Shown one piece after another: positions 43,247-53,814 of a stretch of DNA of 64,000 bases; within the stretch, counting starts at the first letter, position 1, and every line of letters starts with the position of its first letter. The stretch is taken from positions 1-64,000 of the forward strand of contig NZ_RHOL01000013.1 of NCBI RefSeq assembly GCF_003946465.1, written 5' to 3'. The position numbers and the translations under genes were made by a program. This DNA comes from Lacticaseibacillus hegangensis (GTDB lineage: Bacteria; Bacillota; Bacilli; Lactobacillales; Lactobacillaceae). Under the pieces are notes generated by a model. That model was not told the DNA's origin. It did no database searches and was given only the letters and a program-made list of their open reading frames with translations.

Positions 43247-43798
43247 CTTGTGTCCATTCTTTTTGTCTTCCGCCTCGCGACGCGTCAGTTTGCGCCGGGC
43301 GTGGTCGAGTTTTTTCAACTGGTCTTTGCTCCAGATTTGGTTGCGCTTGGGCTCACGCATGATGAACGGGTCCGTGGAATGATTGAATTCGCGCTCTGAC
43401 CGTTTAATCTCCTGATAAAACTCGCGCGACGAGATTCGCAGCGCCCCGCGAGAAAACACCGTCCATTGCTCCGCCTGATCAGAGGTCACCACAGACAGCT
43501 GCACCAGCGGCCCGTTGAGGTCGTTGGCCAGCCGTTCGATATAGGAATCGGCGGTTTCATCCTGCTGCGTGAACACCACTTTGAGGTTCCATTTCGAGTA
43601 GTTCTCGCCGATGCCAGGCACGTACATCGCGTCAAACACCACGATCATGTCCGCATTTTCGTGGGCGCGGTACTCCGCCAGAATGTCCAGCAGCCGGTCG
43701 CGCGCGGCGTCAAAGTGACCGGTGGCCTTGAGCTTGGCGAGCTCAGGCCAGTTGCCGATCACGTTATAACCGTCCACGAGCAGCAGGTGCCGGCGCAT
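43244..43798 (-). CDS. rae1: Ribosome-dependent mRNA endonuclease Rae1 (YacP, NYN/PIN domain)
   Basis: 184 aa. NYN/PIN-like fold with LLVDGYNVIGNWP, IVVFDAMYVPG and TSDQAEQWTVFSRGALRISS acidic and conserved residues. The B. subtilis homologue enters the ribosomal A site and cleaves mRNA. The start abuts the rlmB stop. It lies in the conserved cysS-mrnC-rlmB-rae1 order. Confidence 0.93.
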   Translation of the reverse strand: MRRHLLLVDGYNVIGNWPELAKLKATGHFDAARDRLLDILAEYRAHENADMIVVFDAMYVPGIGENYSKWNLKVVFTQQDETADSYIERLANDLNGPLVQLSVVTSDQAEQWTVFSRGALRISSREFYQEIKRSEREFNHSTDPFIMREPKRNQIWSKDQLKKLDHARRKLTRREAEDKKNGHK

Positions 43799-44596
43799 CT
43801 ACTTGCCTCCGCGGCTGGTAAAGCCCTGATACATCAGGATGCCAGCCGCCACCGAGGCGTTCAGGCTCTGCACATGACCGACCATGGGAATGGTCAAGGT
43901 AGCGTCCATCAGCTTCGCCAGACCGGGGCTGATGCCCTTGCCTTCGTTGCCGATGACCAGGGCGACCTTGCCCTTGGCGTTCCACTGGCGAAAGTCCTGG
44001 CCGTCCATCGCGGTGCCGAAGATCCACAGTCCGCGCTCCTTGAGCGTTTTGATGGTCTGAGCCAGGTTGGTGACACGGGCGACCGGAACATGCTCAATCG
44101 CGCCGGTCGAAACCTTCGCGACCGTGCTGGTCAGGCCGACTGCACGGTGCTTGGGGATAATGATGCCGTCGACCCCGACCGCGTCGGCCGTGCGCAAAAT
44201 CGAACCCAAATTTTGCGGATCCTCCAAATTGTCGAGAATCACGAAAAACGGATCGTGCCCGGACGCGTGGTCAAACAAGTCATCGATGGTCACATAGGCA
44301 TAAGGAGCCATGGCGACCATCACCCCTTGGTGATTACCGCCGTCTGTCAGCAAGTCCAGCTTGACCTTGGGCACCTGCGAAACGAGGATCTTTTGCTTTT
44401 TCGCCTTGTCAACGATCACCCGCACGGGATCGGAGTTGAGGTCCTTTTGCACGAACAGTTTATTGATGGTCTTATTCGACCCTTCGCGCAGGGCTTCTTC
44501 AACGGCGTGGCGGCCGAAGACAAACTCGTCCTGGTGGGCCTCATCCGTCGGTTGGTCGCGGCGCGGATCATTTTTCCGCGGGTTTGATTTGGCCAT
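43799..44596 (-). CDS. rlmB: 23S rRNA (guanosine2251-2'-O)-methyltransferase RlmB
   Basis: 265-aa SPOUT methyltransferase with an N-terminal substrate-binding domain ([15 protein letters not shown]) and trefoil-knot motifs [28 protein letters not shown] and [24 protein letters not shown] precedes the start and it overlaps mrnC by 29 bp. The highly charged N-terminal 25 residues are extra. Confidence 0.95.
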   Translation of the reverse strand: MAKSNPRKNDPRRDQPTDEAHQDEFVFGRHAVEEALREGSNKTINKLFVQKDLNSDPVRVIVDKAKKQKILVSQVPKVKLDLLTDGGNHQGVMVAMAPYAYVTIDDLFDHASGHDPFFVILDNLEDPQNLGSILRTADAVGVDGIIIPKHRAVGLTSTVAKVSTGAIEHVPVARVTNLAQTIKTLKERGLWIFGTAMDGQDFRQWNAKGKVALVIGNEGKGISPGLAKLMDATLTIPMVGHVQSLNASVAAGILMYQGFTSRGGK

Positions 44597-44996
44597 GGCC
44601 AGTGCCTCCTTCTTCTACGTAGTCGATACCCCAAAGCGCCAGCTGCTCGATCCGCTCATCCTGGCCCGTCAGCTTCAGGTAGCCAAACAGCGCCTCAAAG
44701 CCGGTTGAAATCCGGTAAGTCACCACGTCGGTGTGCTTCGCGTGGGTGTAGCTCTTGGCGTTGCGGCCGCGCTTGTAGTAGTCCCATTCGGTCTCGGACA
44801 GCAGCGATTGGCACTCCATGCCGTCAATCAGCTTGGCCTGGGCCTTCGCCGACACAAACGACTTGGCCGCCTTTTGCAGCTGGTTCGGGCGCACTAAGCC
44901 GCGGTCCAGCAGATGCTGGCGCACGTAGACTTCCCACACCGCATCCCCCAGGTAAGCTAGGGCGATTCCGTTCAACTGTTTTGCATCTGCGCTCAT
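44568..44996 (-). CDS. mrnC: Mini-ribonuclease 3 (Mini-III)
   Basis: 142-aa RNase III catalytic domain without a dsRNA-binding domain. [18 protein letters not shown] carries the conserved acidic residue. It trims 23S rRNA ends. ATG at 44996 overlaps the cysS stop (ATGA) and has GAGGTG at good spacing; a GTG 12 bases upstream is less likely. Confidence 0.93.
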   Translation of the reverse strand: MSADAKQLNGIALAYLGDAVWEVYVRQHLLDRGLVRPNQLQKAAKSFVSAKAQAKLIDGMECQSLLSETEWDYYKRGRNAKSYTHAKHTDVVTYRISTGFEALFGYLKLTGQDERIEQLALWGIDYVEEGGTGHGQIKPAEK

Positions 44997-46396
44997 TTGC
45001 GGCGCCACCTCGTTCCTTGTGCGGTATCTTCCAGTAAAATGCCCTGTGCCTGCAGCTTATCACGGATCTGGTCGCTTTTGGCAAAATTCTTGGCGGCGCG
45101 CGCGGCGTTGCGGGCGGCAATTAACGCCTCGACATCGGCGTCCAGCAGCTCTTCCTTGAAGGTCACGCCAAAAATGGCGAGCCAGGCGGCCTGCTTATTC
45201 AGCATGTGCTGCAGAGTCGCAGCCGCCACAGTCGGTGCAGCGGCGGTTTCATTCATCAGCTTGGCCAGCTCGTAAACGACGGCAAGACCATTTTGCACGT
45301 TGATGTCATCGTCCATGGCGGCAACAAAATCCGTCTCCAGCGCATCCAGCTTGGCCTCTAGTGCCGAATCGGTGCCAGCAGCCGCGTCTTTGAGCCGGTA
45401 GCTGATAGCGTCGCGGGCGATTTTGAGGCGTTCCAAGTTGCGCCCAGCTTCCTTCAGGCCGGCCTCGGAGTAGCGAATCGGCCGGCGATACTGGGTCGAT
45501 GCCATCAAAAAGCGCAGCACCTGCGGGTCAACTGTCTTCACAATGTCGTGCACCGTGATGAAATTGCCGAGCGACTTGCTCATTTTCTCGTCGTCTTCGC
45601 CGATGGTGACAAAACCATTGTGCAGCCAGTAGTTGACGAACTTCTGACCAGTTTCGGCCTCACTTTGGGCGATCTCGTTTTCGTGGTGGGGAAATTCCAG
45701 GTCCTGACCGCCGCCGTGAATGTCGATGGTCTTGCCCAGAAGTGTCGTGGACATGACCGAGCACTCAATGTGCCACCCGGGCCGCCCGGCGCCCCATGGG
45801 GAGTCCCAGGAAATCTCACCGGGTTTTGCCGCTTTCCACAAGGCAAAATCAATTGGATCCTCCTTGCGGGCAGTTTCAGCGTCGGCCACGTGCTGCGAGG
45901 CGCCTTGCTCCAGCTCGTCAACGTTCTTGTTTGACAACTCGCCGTAATGGGCAAACTTGCGGGCGCGGTAGTAAACGTCGCCATCGGCTTCGTAAGCGTA
46001 GCCCTTTTTGATCAGATCAGCGACAAACGTGATGATCTCCGGAATCATTTCACTGGCGCGCGGGTGCGCCGTGGCCGGCTCAATGTTCAGCTTGGCCGTG
46101 TCTTCCATGTACGCGTCAATGAAGCGCTGAGCAAGCGCTAGCGGCGCCTCACCGGTTTCATGGGCCGCATTGATGATTTTGTCGTCAACATCGGTGAAGT
46201 TCGAGACGTAATCCACCTTGTAGCCGCGATATTCAAAGTAGCGGCGAATCGTATCGAACGCAATTGCGCTTCTGGCGTTGCCGATATGAATGTAGTTGTA
46301 CACCGTGGGGCCACAGACGTACATCTTGATTTCCCCAGGGACGAGCGGCTTAAACGGCTCTTTTTGCCGCGTCAATGTGTTATAAAGCTGAAGCAT
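44993..46396 (-). CDS. cysS: Cysteinyl-tRNA synthetase
   Basis: 467-aa class Ia synthetase. Zinc and HIGH region [26 protein letters not shown] and the KMSKS loop KMSKSLGNF are intact. The upstream DNA contains a copy of the dispersed repeat instead of a T-box. It heads cysS-mrnC-rlmB-rae1. Confidence 0.97.
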   Translation of the reverse strand: MLQLYNTLTRQKEPFKPLVPGEIKMYVCGPTVYNYIHIGNARSAIAFDTIRRYFEYRGYKVDYVSNFTDVDDKIINAAHETGEAPLALAQRFIDAYMEDTAKLNIEPATAHPRASEMIPEIITFVADLIKKGYAYEADGDVYYRARKFAHYGELSNKNVDELEQGASQHVADAETARKEDPIDFALWKAAKPGEISWDSPWGAGRPGWHIECSVMSTTLLGKTIDIHGGGQDLEFPHHENEIAQSEAETGQKFVNYWLHNGFVTIGEDDEKMSKSLGNFITVHDIVKTVDPQVLRFLMASTQYRRPIRYSEAGLKEAGRNLERLKIARDAISYRLKDAAAGTDSALEAKLDALETDFVAAMDDDINVQNGLAVVYELAKLMNETAAAPTVAAATLQHMLNKQAAWLAIFGVTFKEELLDADVEALIAARNAARAAKNFAKSDQIRDKLQAQGILLEDTAQGTRWRRK

Positions 46397-46423
46397 AAAA
46401 TGGCCCCTTTCTTCGTTTTACTC

Positions 46424-46605
46424 AGGTGAGCAACGCAAGCTGTTCTGGCGAAGCCCACGCGCCTTCGCAGTCTTCTTAGTTGCGCTCCGGCAAGCAACGC
46501 GAGCTGACCTAACTACGCTCATGACTTCACCTGCTTTGCAGGCAAAGCCATGCCCTAGACTAGCCCACTCGCTAAACCCGCTTGCCTTCACAGCCTTCTT
46601 TATTC
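46424..46605. repeat. Diverged copy of the 127-bp repeat, reverse orientation
   Basis: Read on the minus strand, 46605-46468 matches the dnaX-upstream unit: AAGGCTGTGAAG, GCGGG-TTTAGCG, GGCTAGTCTAGG, GCGTTGCTTGCCGGAGCGCAAC, then a new AAGACTGCGAAGG 123 bp on. A second, internally deleted unit follows to about 46424. The GTTGC/GCAAC terminal hairpin is conserved. It occupies nearly the whole gap between cysS and recQ. Confidence 0.75.
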
Positions 46606-46627
46606 TACGCGATAACGTCTGGGGTTA

Positions 46628-48391
46628 CTAGCTTGCGGCCAGTGCCTGTAGGAAGACTTTGCCGTACTTTTTCAGTTTGGCCTCGCCGACGCCCTTAACG
46701 TTCAGCATTTGCGCCTCGTCTTGCGGCTGCAACAGCGCCAACTGGCGCAGTGTGTCATCGGAGAAAATGACGTAAGGCGGCACGTTTTGCTTTTGTGCGA
46801 GCTCATAGCGCAGTGAGCGCAGCTTCTGGAACAGCTCGTCATCCACTGCCACGCTGGCGTGAGCTTTGACGGCCTGCTTGCGTGAAACTTTGGCCGCCCC
46901 GCGCAGCACGTCCGCGCCCAGCTGAGTAACGCCCAAAGTCGGGTACTGCCCGCCTTGCGCTTCCAGGTAGCCGCCGGCAGTCAGAAAATCGATAAAACTG
47001 GCAATGTCCTTTTTGCGCATGCTCGCCATCAGCCCGTAAGTGGACAATTCCGCAAAGCCAAACTGGCGAATGCGCTGATTGTTGGACCCTGCCAGCACAT
47101 CGGCAACCATGCCCTTGCCAAAACGGCCATGCAAACGCACCACGCAGGACAAGACCTTCTGCGCAGACTCGGTGACGTCCACCGCCTCGCGCGTGTCCAA
47201 GCAGTTTGAGCAGCGCCCGCACGGTTCGGAGGTTTGACCGAAGTACCGCAGAATGAACTGCTGCAGGCAGTCGCCCGTGTTGGCGTACTGGTTCATCACC
47301 TGCAGCTTGCGATACTCATTTTGCTTGTAGTCCTCATCACCGTCGCTTTGATCGATGAAGAAGCGCCGGATGCCCAGGTCGTTCGGGGCATACAGCAGGA
47401 TGGCCTCGGAATCGAGCCCGTCCCGCCCCGCCCGGCCGGCTTCCTGGTAGTAAGATTCCAGGTCACCTGGCACCTGCGCGTGGATCACAAAGCGCACGTT
47501 GCTCTTGTCAATGCCCATCCCAAACGCATTGGTCGCGACCATCACCAGCTTGCGGTCGAACAGAAAATCCTCCTGGTTGGCATTGCGCTCAACTTCAGCC
47601 ATCCCCGCGTGGTACTTGGCCACGCTGACGCCGTGGCGGTCCAGCAGCCCATACAGCCGCTCGACTTCTTTGCGGGTGGCACAGTAGACGATGCCGCTTT
47701 GATCCTGGTTTAACTTCAGGTAGTCGAGCAGGTAAGCGTCCTTATCCTGACCCTTGACCACCTGAAAACTGAGGTTGGGCCGGGCAAACCCGGTATTGAT
47801 GAAACCGGCCTGCGGAATGCTGAGGCGCTGGCCAATGTCGTCGGCCACCCGGGTGGTCGCCGTCGCAGTTAGCGCGATCACAGTCGGGTGCGATGGCAGT
47901 TCCTGGGCAATGCGTGTCAGCTCCAGGTAACTGGGACGAAAATCGTGGCCCCACTGCGAAATGCAGTGCGCCTCGTCAACCGCCAAAAGGTCGATGCGCA
48001 AATCACCCAGCTCCTGCAAAAAGCCGCCGAGCTCTAGCCGCTCGGGCGCGACATACAGCAGCTTGTACTCACCGCGCGCCGACAGGTCCAGCCGGTGCTC
48101 GGCCTCGCGCGAATCGACCGTCGAGTTGATGTAGGTCGCCGGGATCCCGTTGGCGTTCAGCGCGTCGACCTGGTCCTTCATCAGCGCGATCAGCGGCGAC
48201 ACCACGATCGTCAGCCCGTCCTGCAGCAGCGCCGGAATCTGGTAACACAGCGACTTACCGCCGCCGGTCGGCATGATCACCAGCGTGTTTTCGTGATTCA
48301 GCACGCGCTGGATCGCCTGGTCTTGCCCAGGCCGAAAGTCGTCGTAGCCGAATTTTTCTTTTAGAATGCTTTGCGGAGTTGCCGCTGCCAT
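46628..48391 (-). CDS. recQ: ATP-dependent DNA helicase RecQ
   Basis: 587 aa. Helicase motifs [41 protein letters not shown] and [10 protein letters not shown] are intact. A zinc-binding RQC region (CGRCSNCLD) and a C-terminal HRDC domain ([20 protein letters not shown]) follow. It unwinds forked DNA in recombinational repair. GGGGGATGG precedes the start. Confidence 0.95.
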   Translation of the reverse strand: MAAATPQSILKEKFGYDDFRPGQDQAIQRVLNHENTLVIMPTGGGKSLCYQIPALLQDGLTIVVSPLIALMKDQVDALNANGIPATYINSTVDSREAEHRLDLSARGEYKLLYVAPERLELGGFLQELGDLRIDLLAVDEAHCISQWGHDFRPSYLELTRIAQELPSHPTVIALTATATTRVADDIGQRLSIPQAGFINTGFARPNLSFQVVKGQDKDAYLLDYLKLNQDQSGIVYCATRKEVERLYGLLDRHGVSVAKYHAGMAEVERNANQEDFLFDRKLVMVATNAFGMGIDKSNVRFVIHAQVPGDLESYYQEAGRAGRDGLDSEAILLYAPNDLGIRRFFIDQSDGDEDYKQNEYRKLQVMNQYANTGDCLQQFILRYFGQTSEPCGRCSNCLDTREAVDVTESAQKVLSCVVRLHGRFGKGMVADVLAGSNNQRIRQFGFAELSTYGLMASMRKKDIASFIDFLTAGGYLEAQGGQYPTLGVTQLGADVLRGAAKVSRKQAVKAHASVAVDDELFQKLRSLRYELAQKQNVPPYVIFSDDTLRQLALLQPQDEAQMLNVKGVGEAKLKKYGKVFLQALAAS

Positions 48392-48510
48392 GGTCCATCC
48401 CCCTGTTCGTATCCAACCATTTTACCCGTGAAAAGCAGCCCTGTACACCTGACAGATTTCGTGGTTGCACGCAAAAACCGCTCACCCACAGGCAAGCGGC
48501 CAAGCGAAAA

Positions 48511-50001
48511 CTATTTTTCCAGTGCGTTGATGACGTAATCCATGTTGGCGAGGACTTTCTCGCGGCCCATCAGCTCGATGGTTTCGGCCAGCTGCGGCCC
48601 GTGCATTTCGCGCGTGGTGGCGATGCGAACGGGCATGTAAAGCTTGCGGCCCTTCACACCGGTTTCAAGCCGGACGTGGTAAACGGCCTGGTTAATGTAG
48701 TACGCAGAGAAAGTCGGCAAAGCGCGCAGCTTCTCTTGCGTGAGCTTAAGCACAGTCAGCGCATTGTCGTCGGCCAGCTCCTTCATGTCGGTTTCATCCA
48801 GGTCCTTCGGTTGTTCGAAGAAGATGGTGGCCAAGTCGCTGATCTGCCCGGTGTAGCTCATCTGCGGGATGTACAGGGAAATCAGCTGGCGGGCCCACTC
48901 AATGGTCGAAGGATCCGGATCCTTGGCCAGGCGCCCCGACTCGATCAGGTTATCCACGGCCAGCGCGGTCAGCTCGTTGGGATCAGTCTTTTTGATGTAC
49001 TGGTTGTTGACCCATTCGAGCTTCTTCTGGTCAAAGCGCGCCGGTGACTTGCTCAGGCGCGTTTCGTCAAAGAGCTTAATGAACTCCTTGCGGGTGAAAA
49101 TCTCGTCTTCGCCCTTTGGGGACCAGCCCAGCAGCGTGATGAAGTTAAACATCGCGTCTGGCAGATAGCCGAGCTCCTTGTACTGCTCAATGAACTGCAG
49201 CACGGACTCGTCGCGCTTAGACAGCTTCTTGCCCGTAGCCCCGTTGATGATCAGGGTCATGTGACCGAAGACTGGCGGCTCCCAGCCAAAGGCTTCGTAA
49301 ATCGCCATTTGCTTTGGGGTGTTGGCGATGTGATCGTCCCCGCGCAGAACGTGGGAAATCTGCATCAGGTGATCATCGATGACCACGGCGAAGTTGTAAG
49401 TCGGCATCCCGTCGGCTTTTTCAATGACGAAGTCGCCGCCGATGGTGTTGCCATCAATGGAGATGTCGCCTTTAACGATGTCGTTCCACTCATACGTGTG
49501 ATCGGCTGGAATGTGGAAGCGAATAACCGGCTTCAGCCCCTTGGCCTTGGCCTCGGCGATCTTGGCCTGCTTCTGGTCTTCAGTCAGACCCTCATACTCG
49601 TAGACATAATGCGGGGCTTCGTGGGCAGCCTTTTGCGCATCACGGTCGGCCTGCAGCTCTTCTTCAGTCTTGTAAGATTCGTAAGCGTCACCTTTGGCCA
49701 CCAGTTCTTGGATGTACTTGTGATAAATGTCCTTGCGTTCAGACTGGCGGTACGGGCCAAAGTCGCCGCCCTTGTCAGGGCCTTCATCCCAGTCGATCCC
49801 GAGCCAGTGCAGGTTATCGATCTGGCTTTTTTCACCATCTGCAATGTTGCGCTTGGTGTCGGTGTCTTCGATCCGCAGCACCATCGTCCCGTTGTAGTGA
49901 CGGGCAAACAGGTAGTTGAACAGCGCCGTGCGGGCGTTGCCGATGTGCAAGTGGCCGGTTGGACTTGGTGCGTAACGCACCCGAATTGGTCGATCTGACA
50001 A
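48511..50001 (-). CDS. gltX: Glutamyl-tRNA synthetase
   Basis: 496-aa class Ib synthetase with [19 protein letters not shown] and the KLSKRD loop. A TTG start at 50001 ([14 protein letters not shown]) is chosen because GGAGG lies 9 bases upstream and family alignment begins there; the longer ATG frame would add 20 unrelated residues. Lactobacilli usually use this enzyme also for tRNA-Gln with GatCAB, which is not in this window. Confidence 0.95.
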   Translation of the reverse strand: MSDRPIRVRYAPSPTGHLHIGNARTALFNYLFARHYNGTMVLRIEDTDTKRNIADGEKSQIDNLHWLGIDWDEGPDKGGDFGPYRQSERKDIYHKYIQELVAKGDAYESYKTEEELQADRDAQKAAHEAPHYVYEYEGLTEDQKQAKIAEAKAKGLKPVIRFHIPADHTYEWNDIVKGDISIDGNTIGGDFVIEKADGMPTYNFAVVIDDHLMQISHVLRGDDHIANTPKQMAIYEAFGWEPPVFGHMTLIINGATGKKLSKRDESVLQFIEQYKELGYLPDAMFNFITLLGWSPKGEDEIFTRKEFIKLFDETRLSKSPARFDQKKLEWVNNQYIKKTDPNELTALAVDNLIESGRLAKDPDPSTIEWARQLISLYIPQMSYTGQISDLATIFFEQPKDLDETDMKELADDNALTVLKLTQEKLRALPTFSAYYINQAVYHVRLETGVKGRKLYMPVRIATTREMHGPQLAETIELMGREKVLANMDYVINALEK

Positions 50002-50104
50002 AATATGATGCCTCCATTTTTTGTGTGTCGTGTACCCGTCCCGGGTTTGCGCCCAGAACATGCATTGCTAGTGTACCACAAGGCGCTTGGCCTTTCATTT
50101 CTCC

Positions 50105-50133
50105 AAAATAAAAAGCCCGCGTTTTCAGCGGAC
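50105..50133 (-). terminator. yacL terminator
   Basis: GTCCGC/GCGGGC stem (50133-50115) followed by TTTTTATTTT on the minus strand. Confidence 0.75.
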
Positions 50134-50140
50134 TTTCCGG

Positions 50141-51304
50141 TTACTTTTTGGCTTTGCCAGGCTTGCTAGTCGGCTTTTGCTCGTGCTTTTCATCCTCGGC
50201 TTTCAGTGACTGCTGCTGATGCGCCGGTTTAGCGAAAATCATGCGGCCCGCGGCAGTTTGAATCGCAGACGTCACGATGACCTCCAGCGGCTTGTTCATG
50301 AAGTACTGCCCGTCTTCGACCACAACCATCGTGCCATCCTCAAGGTACGCAACCCCTTGCTGACGCTCGGTCCCAGACTTGATGACGGTGACGGTCATGC
50401 CTTCGCCAGGGATCAGGTCCGGCTTCAAGGCGTTGGCCAGCTCGTTAATGTTGAACACCGGCACGTTCTGGAACTGGGCGACCTTGTTCAGGTTGAAGTC
50501 GTTGGTGACGACCACCCCGTCCAGCATTTTCGCCAGCTTCAGGAGCTTGGAGTCGACCTCGGTCATGTCCTCGAAGTCGCCGTCGTACATTTCGACGTTG
50601 ATCTCCGGGTCCTCTTTCATCGAGTTAATGATATCCAGGCCGCGCCGCCCGCGGCCGCGCTTCAAGGCGTCTGCCGAGTCAGAAATCAGCTGCAGCTCAT
50701 GGACCACAAAGGTCGGGACTAGGAGCGTACCTTCCAGAAAACCAGTCTTGGCGATTGCCTGCACTCGGCCGTCAATAATGACCGACGTGTCCAGCAGCTT
50801 GTATTTGTGGAAGTTTTCGCCAGCCTTGCGGTCCAGCACTGACTGGCTGCCGTCATCCGGCTTTTTATCCCGGTTGCGCACCCCAAACAGGCGACGCCAC
50901 TCTTCGCGGCGCGTGGTGCCGATGCGGAACCCGAAGTAGCCGAACACCAGCATCAAAATCAGCGGCAGAATAGTGCCTAAAGGCCCAGGAAGTCTGGAAA
51001 AGAAAATCGAAATAATGGCTGCAAACACGAGGCCAATGATGGTACCTAAACTGCCAAACAACAGGAACGATGGTGACTTTGCGTTCATGGCTTTTTCGAC
51101 CTGGTCAAGCTTGCGGATGATCCAGCCGGAAAGCAGCTCCGAAAGCATCAAGAAAACCACAATGCCGATCAGGCTGTCGACGATGACGTTGTTCAGCCAC
51201 GTGGTTTGGTCGAGCTTTAACAGCGCCCAAAATAGCGGCATAACGCTTGCCCCAACGCCGATCCCAATTAACGCAAACAAAATGTTGATTACACGTTTTT
51301 TCAT
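50141..51304 (-). CDS. PIN/TRAM domain membrane protein (YacL-like)
   Basis: 387 aa. Four N-terminal membrane helices (to about residue 125), then a PIN domain (LLDTSVIIDGRVQAIAKTGFL, with TNDFNLNKVAQ) and a C-terminal TRAM domain (GEGMTVTVIKSGTERQQGVAYLEDG split). A Lys-rich tail ends it. The start at 51304 has AAGGAGG upstream. Probable membrane-bound RNase; adjacent to radA and gltX as in many Firmicutes. Confidence 0.92.
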   Translation of the reverse strand: MKKRVINILFALIGIGVGASVMPLFWALLKLDQTTWLNNVIVDSLIGIVVFLMLSELLSGWIIRKLDQVEKAMNAKSPSFLLFGSLGTIIGLVFAAIISIFFSRLPGPLGTILPLILMLVFGYFGFRIGTTRREEWRRLFGVRNRDKKPDDGSQSVLDRKAGENFHKYKLLDTSVIIDGRVQAIAKTGFLEGTLLVPTFVVHELQLISDSADALKRGRGRRGLDIINSMKEDPEINVEMYDGDFEDMTEVDSKLLKLAKMLDGVVVTNDFNLNKVAQFQNVPVFNINELANALKPDLIPGEGMTVTVIKSGTERQQGVAYLEDGTMVVVEDGQYFMNKPLEVIVTSAIQTAAGRMIFAKPAHQQQSLKAEDEKHEQKPTSKPGKAKK

Positions 51305-51323
51305 CTCGTTCCTCCTTTCCAAG

Positions 51324-52703
51324 TTATTTTACAAAGACTCGGTCCAGCGCTTCGGACACGCTAGCCACGCCAATCACTTTAATTTTATCACGTGCCGGCA
51401 GCCCCTGCAGATTATTCTTTGGAATAAAAATCCGTTTGAACCCGAGTTTGGCTGCTTCCTTGATCCGGTCCTCGATCCGATTAACCCGGCGTACCTCGCC
51501 GGTCAGCCCAATCTCGCCGACAAAGCAGTCAGTCGGGGAGATCTCCGAGTCGCGGTACGAGCTGGCGATCGCCATCGCCATGGCCAAGTCGATAGCCGGC
51601 TCGTCCAGCCGGACCCCACCGGTCGCCTTCAGGTAAGCGTCCTGGTTTTGCAGCATCAGGTTGGCTCGCTTCTCCAGCACCGCAATGATCAACGACACGC
51701 GGTTGTGGTCAAGGCCACTGCTTGTCCGCTTGGCGTTGCCGTACATGGTGGGCGTCATCAACGCCTGGATTTCGACCAAGATCGGGCGGGTTCCTTCCAT
51801 CGACACGACCACCGCGGAGCCGGTGGCGTTTGGCAGCCGCTCGTCCAAGAATAATTCCGAGGGGTTGGCCACCTCTGCCAGGCCGTTCTGGTGCATTTCG
51901 AAAATTCCAATCTCGTTGGTCGAGCCATAACGGTTCTTGACCGAGCGGATCATCCGGTACGTGTGGTGCATGTCTCCTTCAAAGTACAAGACGGTGTCCA
52001 CCATGTGCTCGAGAATCTTCGGGCCGGCGATGGCGCCTTCCTTGGTGACATGGCCAACAATGAAAATCGTGATCTGCTCCGTCTTGGCAATCTTCATCAG
52101 CTCGGCCGTCACTTCGCGAATCTGGCTGACCGACCCGACCGCCGAGTTCATTTCCGGCACGTTCATGGTCTGCACTGAGTCGATGACGACGTAATCCGGG
52201 TGCATGTCGTCTATTGCCTGGGAAATACTCGGCATGTCGGTTTCCGGGTACAGGTACATGCCGGAATCGCCGACGCCCAGCCGGGTCGCCCGCATTTTGA
52301 TCTGGGCGGCACTTTCCTCCCCCGACACGTACAGCACTTTCGCCCCCTTGCTGGCAAGACGGCCGGAGACCTGCGTCAGCAGCGTGGACTTGCCGATGCC
52401 GGGATCGCCGCCAATCAGGATCAACGACCCAGGCACGATGCCCCCGCCGAGGACCCGGTCAAGCTCGCCAAGGTCCGTCGAGGTGCGCGGCTCGCGCTGC
52501 ATGGAGACCTTGCTCATCAGCATCGGCTTGACCTGGCCGCCGGCGCTGGTGTGGCGTGGGGCCGGCGCCGCCTTGGCCGGAGTCACGCTTTGGGTTTCTT
52601 CCACTAAAGAGTTCCAGGCTCCGCAGTTCGGGCAACGGCCGAGAAACGTGGCCGAGATATAGCCGCAGTTCTGGCACACGTATTGCGTTTTGGTTTTGGC
52701 CAT
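51324..52703 (-). CDS. radA: DNA repair protein RadA/Sms
   Basis: 459 aa. N-terminal zinc finger [18 protein letters not shown], RecA-like core with [12 protein letters not shown], the family motif KNRYGSTNE, and a C-terminal Lon-like domain ([14 protein letters not shown]). It is a branch-migrating helicase. 19 bp before yacL in one operon. Confidence 0.96.
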   Translation of the reverse strand: MAKTKTQYVCQNCGYISATFLGRCPNCGAWNSLVEETQSVTPAKAAPAPRHTSAGGQVKPMLMSKVSMQREPRTSTDLGELDRVLGGGIVPGSLILIGGDPGIGKSTLLTQVSGRLASKGAKVLYVSGEESAAQIKMRATRLGVGDSGMYLYPETDMPSISQAIDDMHPDYVVIDSVQTMNVPEMNSAVGSVSQIREVTAELMKIAKTEQITIFIVGHVTKEGAIAGPKILEHMVDTVLYFEGDMHHTYRMIRSVKNRYGSTNEIGIFEMHQNGLAEVANPSELFLDERLPNATGSAVVVSMEGTRPILVEIQALMTPTMYGNAKRTSSGLDHNRVSLIIAVLEKRANLMLQNQDAYLKATGGVRLDEPAIDLAMAMAIASSYRDSEISPTDCFVGEIGLTGEVRRVNRIEDRIKEAAKLGFKRIFIPKNNLQGLPARDKIKVIGVASVSEALDRVFVK

Positions 52704-52724
52704 GGGCCGCCTTCTTTCTGTGCT

Positions 52725-53264
52725 TTACCGCCCGGTCGAGCCGAACCCAGCGGTCCGCTTCGCACCGGTGCCGTTGTCGCCGTCTGCCAGCAGGTACGGC
52801 ATGAAGATCCCCTGCCCGATCCGCTCGCCTTGTTCGATCACGACGTCGCGCGGGGAAAAATTCACCATCTGGATAAAAATTTCGCCTTCGTTAGCCGGAT
52901 TCCCGTAGTAGTCCGCATCAATCACGCCGATGCCGTTGGGAATCACCAAGCCGCGCTTGAGCGGGTTGCTGGAGCGGTTGGCCAACACCAGCACTTCATT
53001 GGGCTGCATGTAGGCCTTGACGCCAGTCGGCACCAGCAAGGGCTTCAGTATCTTGCTGGCACGCTGCAGGTCGCCGTCAGTCAGCGGATGTTCGTTTTTG
53101 ATCAGCCGGAACAGGCGAATAAAGTCATACCGCCAGATGCTTTTCAGGACAAAGTCCTCCCGGGCAAAAAAATCGTAGCCCGCCGCGTTTTTGGTCTGCC
53201 GCTCGGGCAGCTTAACCCCGGCATTTCGGTAGGCGGAAACAATCTCAAATCCTCGCGTGCGCAT
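52725..53264 (-). CDS. dut: dUTP diphosphatase (dUTPase)
   Basis: 179 aa. Motifs AGYDFFA, NRSSNPLKRGLVIPNG, GVIDADYYGNP and the P-loop-like C-terminal FGSTGR are present. It removes dUTP and supplies dUMP. ATG at 53264 has GGAGG five bases upstream. An insertion of about 35 residues (SIWRYDFIRLFRLIKNEHPL region) after motif 1 makes it longer than trimeric E. coli dUTPase. 21 bp upstream of radA. Confidence 0.94.
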   Translation of the reverse strand: MRTRGFEIVSAYRNAGVKLPERQTKNAAGYDFFAREDFVLKSIWRYDFIRLFRLIKNEHPLTDGDLQRASKILKPLLVPTGVKAYMQPNEVLVLANRSSNPLKRGLVIPNGIGVIDADYYGNPANEGEIFIQMVNFSPRDVVIEQGERIGQGIFMPYLLADGDNGTGAKRTAGFGSTGR

Positions 53265-53338
53265 AGTAACCTCCATTTTGTTGAACGTGTTCCTATCATA
53301 CCACCTTGAACCTTGACCGCCGACGATAAAGCGGTTTC

Positions 53339-53367
53339 TTGGCTTAATCCTAACGAATTGCTATAAT
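53339..53367 (+). promoter_or_regulatory. Promoter of the small GNAT-like gene
   Basis: TTGGCT (53339-53344), 17 bp, perfect TATAAT (53362-53367). Confidence 0.7.
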
Positions 53368-53393
53368 TAAGCGAAGACGAGAGGAGTGACAAC

Positions 53394-53684
53394 ATGGCTT
53401 TTGAACACGAACCAGGCCGCTATTTCATGAATGACGAAACTGGTAAGCTGATCGCTGAAGTCACCTACCAGGCCATCGATGACGGCCAAAACCTGGTCAT
53501 CGACCACACCTTTGTCGATCCCGTGCTGCGCGGCCAGGGCATTGCCGGTAAACTGGTCCGCGCGGTCGTCGACGAAGCGCGCGCAACCGGCAAGCAAATT
53601 GAGCCCCTTTGTACCTTTGCCCGCCACGAATTTGACACCAAGCCGGAGTACGCAGACGTGCTTCGGCCCACTCCAAGCGAATAG
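53394..53684 (+). CDS. Small GNAT-like N-acetyltransferase (YjdJ family)
   Basis: 96 aa. It comprises a truncated GNAT fold with acetyl-CoA loop LRGQGIAGKLVRAVVDEAR preceded by DHTFVDPVLRG, and ends with CTFARHEF and KPEYADVL, all typical of the YjdJ/GCN5-like small family. GAGAGGAGTG precedes the start. Monocistronic. Substrate unknown. Confidence 0.88.
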   Translation: MAFEHEPGRYFMNDETGKLIAEVTYQAIDDGQNLVIDHTFVDPVLRGQGIAGKLVRAVVDEARATGKQIEPLCTFARHEFDTKPEYADVLRPTPSE

Positions 53685-53690
53685 ATCTGG

Positions 53691-53717
53691 ACCGGCCACC
53701 GCGGTGGTCGGTTTTTT
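53691..53717 (+). terminator. Terminator of the small GNAT-like gene
   Basis: ACCGGCCACC/GGTGGTCGGT stem (53691-53712) followed by TTTTTT. Confidence 0.85.
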
Positions 53718-53814
53718 CTTGACCCCACGGGTTCAATCTGTGAGGTGGTTATGCTAAAATGTGGAAGTCTGTTAATATTTCATCATTTTCTAATGAAAAA
53801 GGAGTGAAGTGCAT

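Noticed and set aside
43466-44587. Long plus-strand open frame opposite rae1 and rlmB
   Set aside because: Spans two genuine minus-strand genes in antisense; no coding signature.
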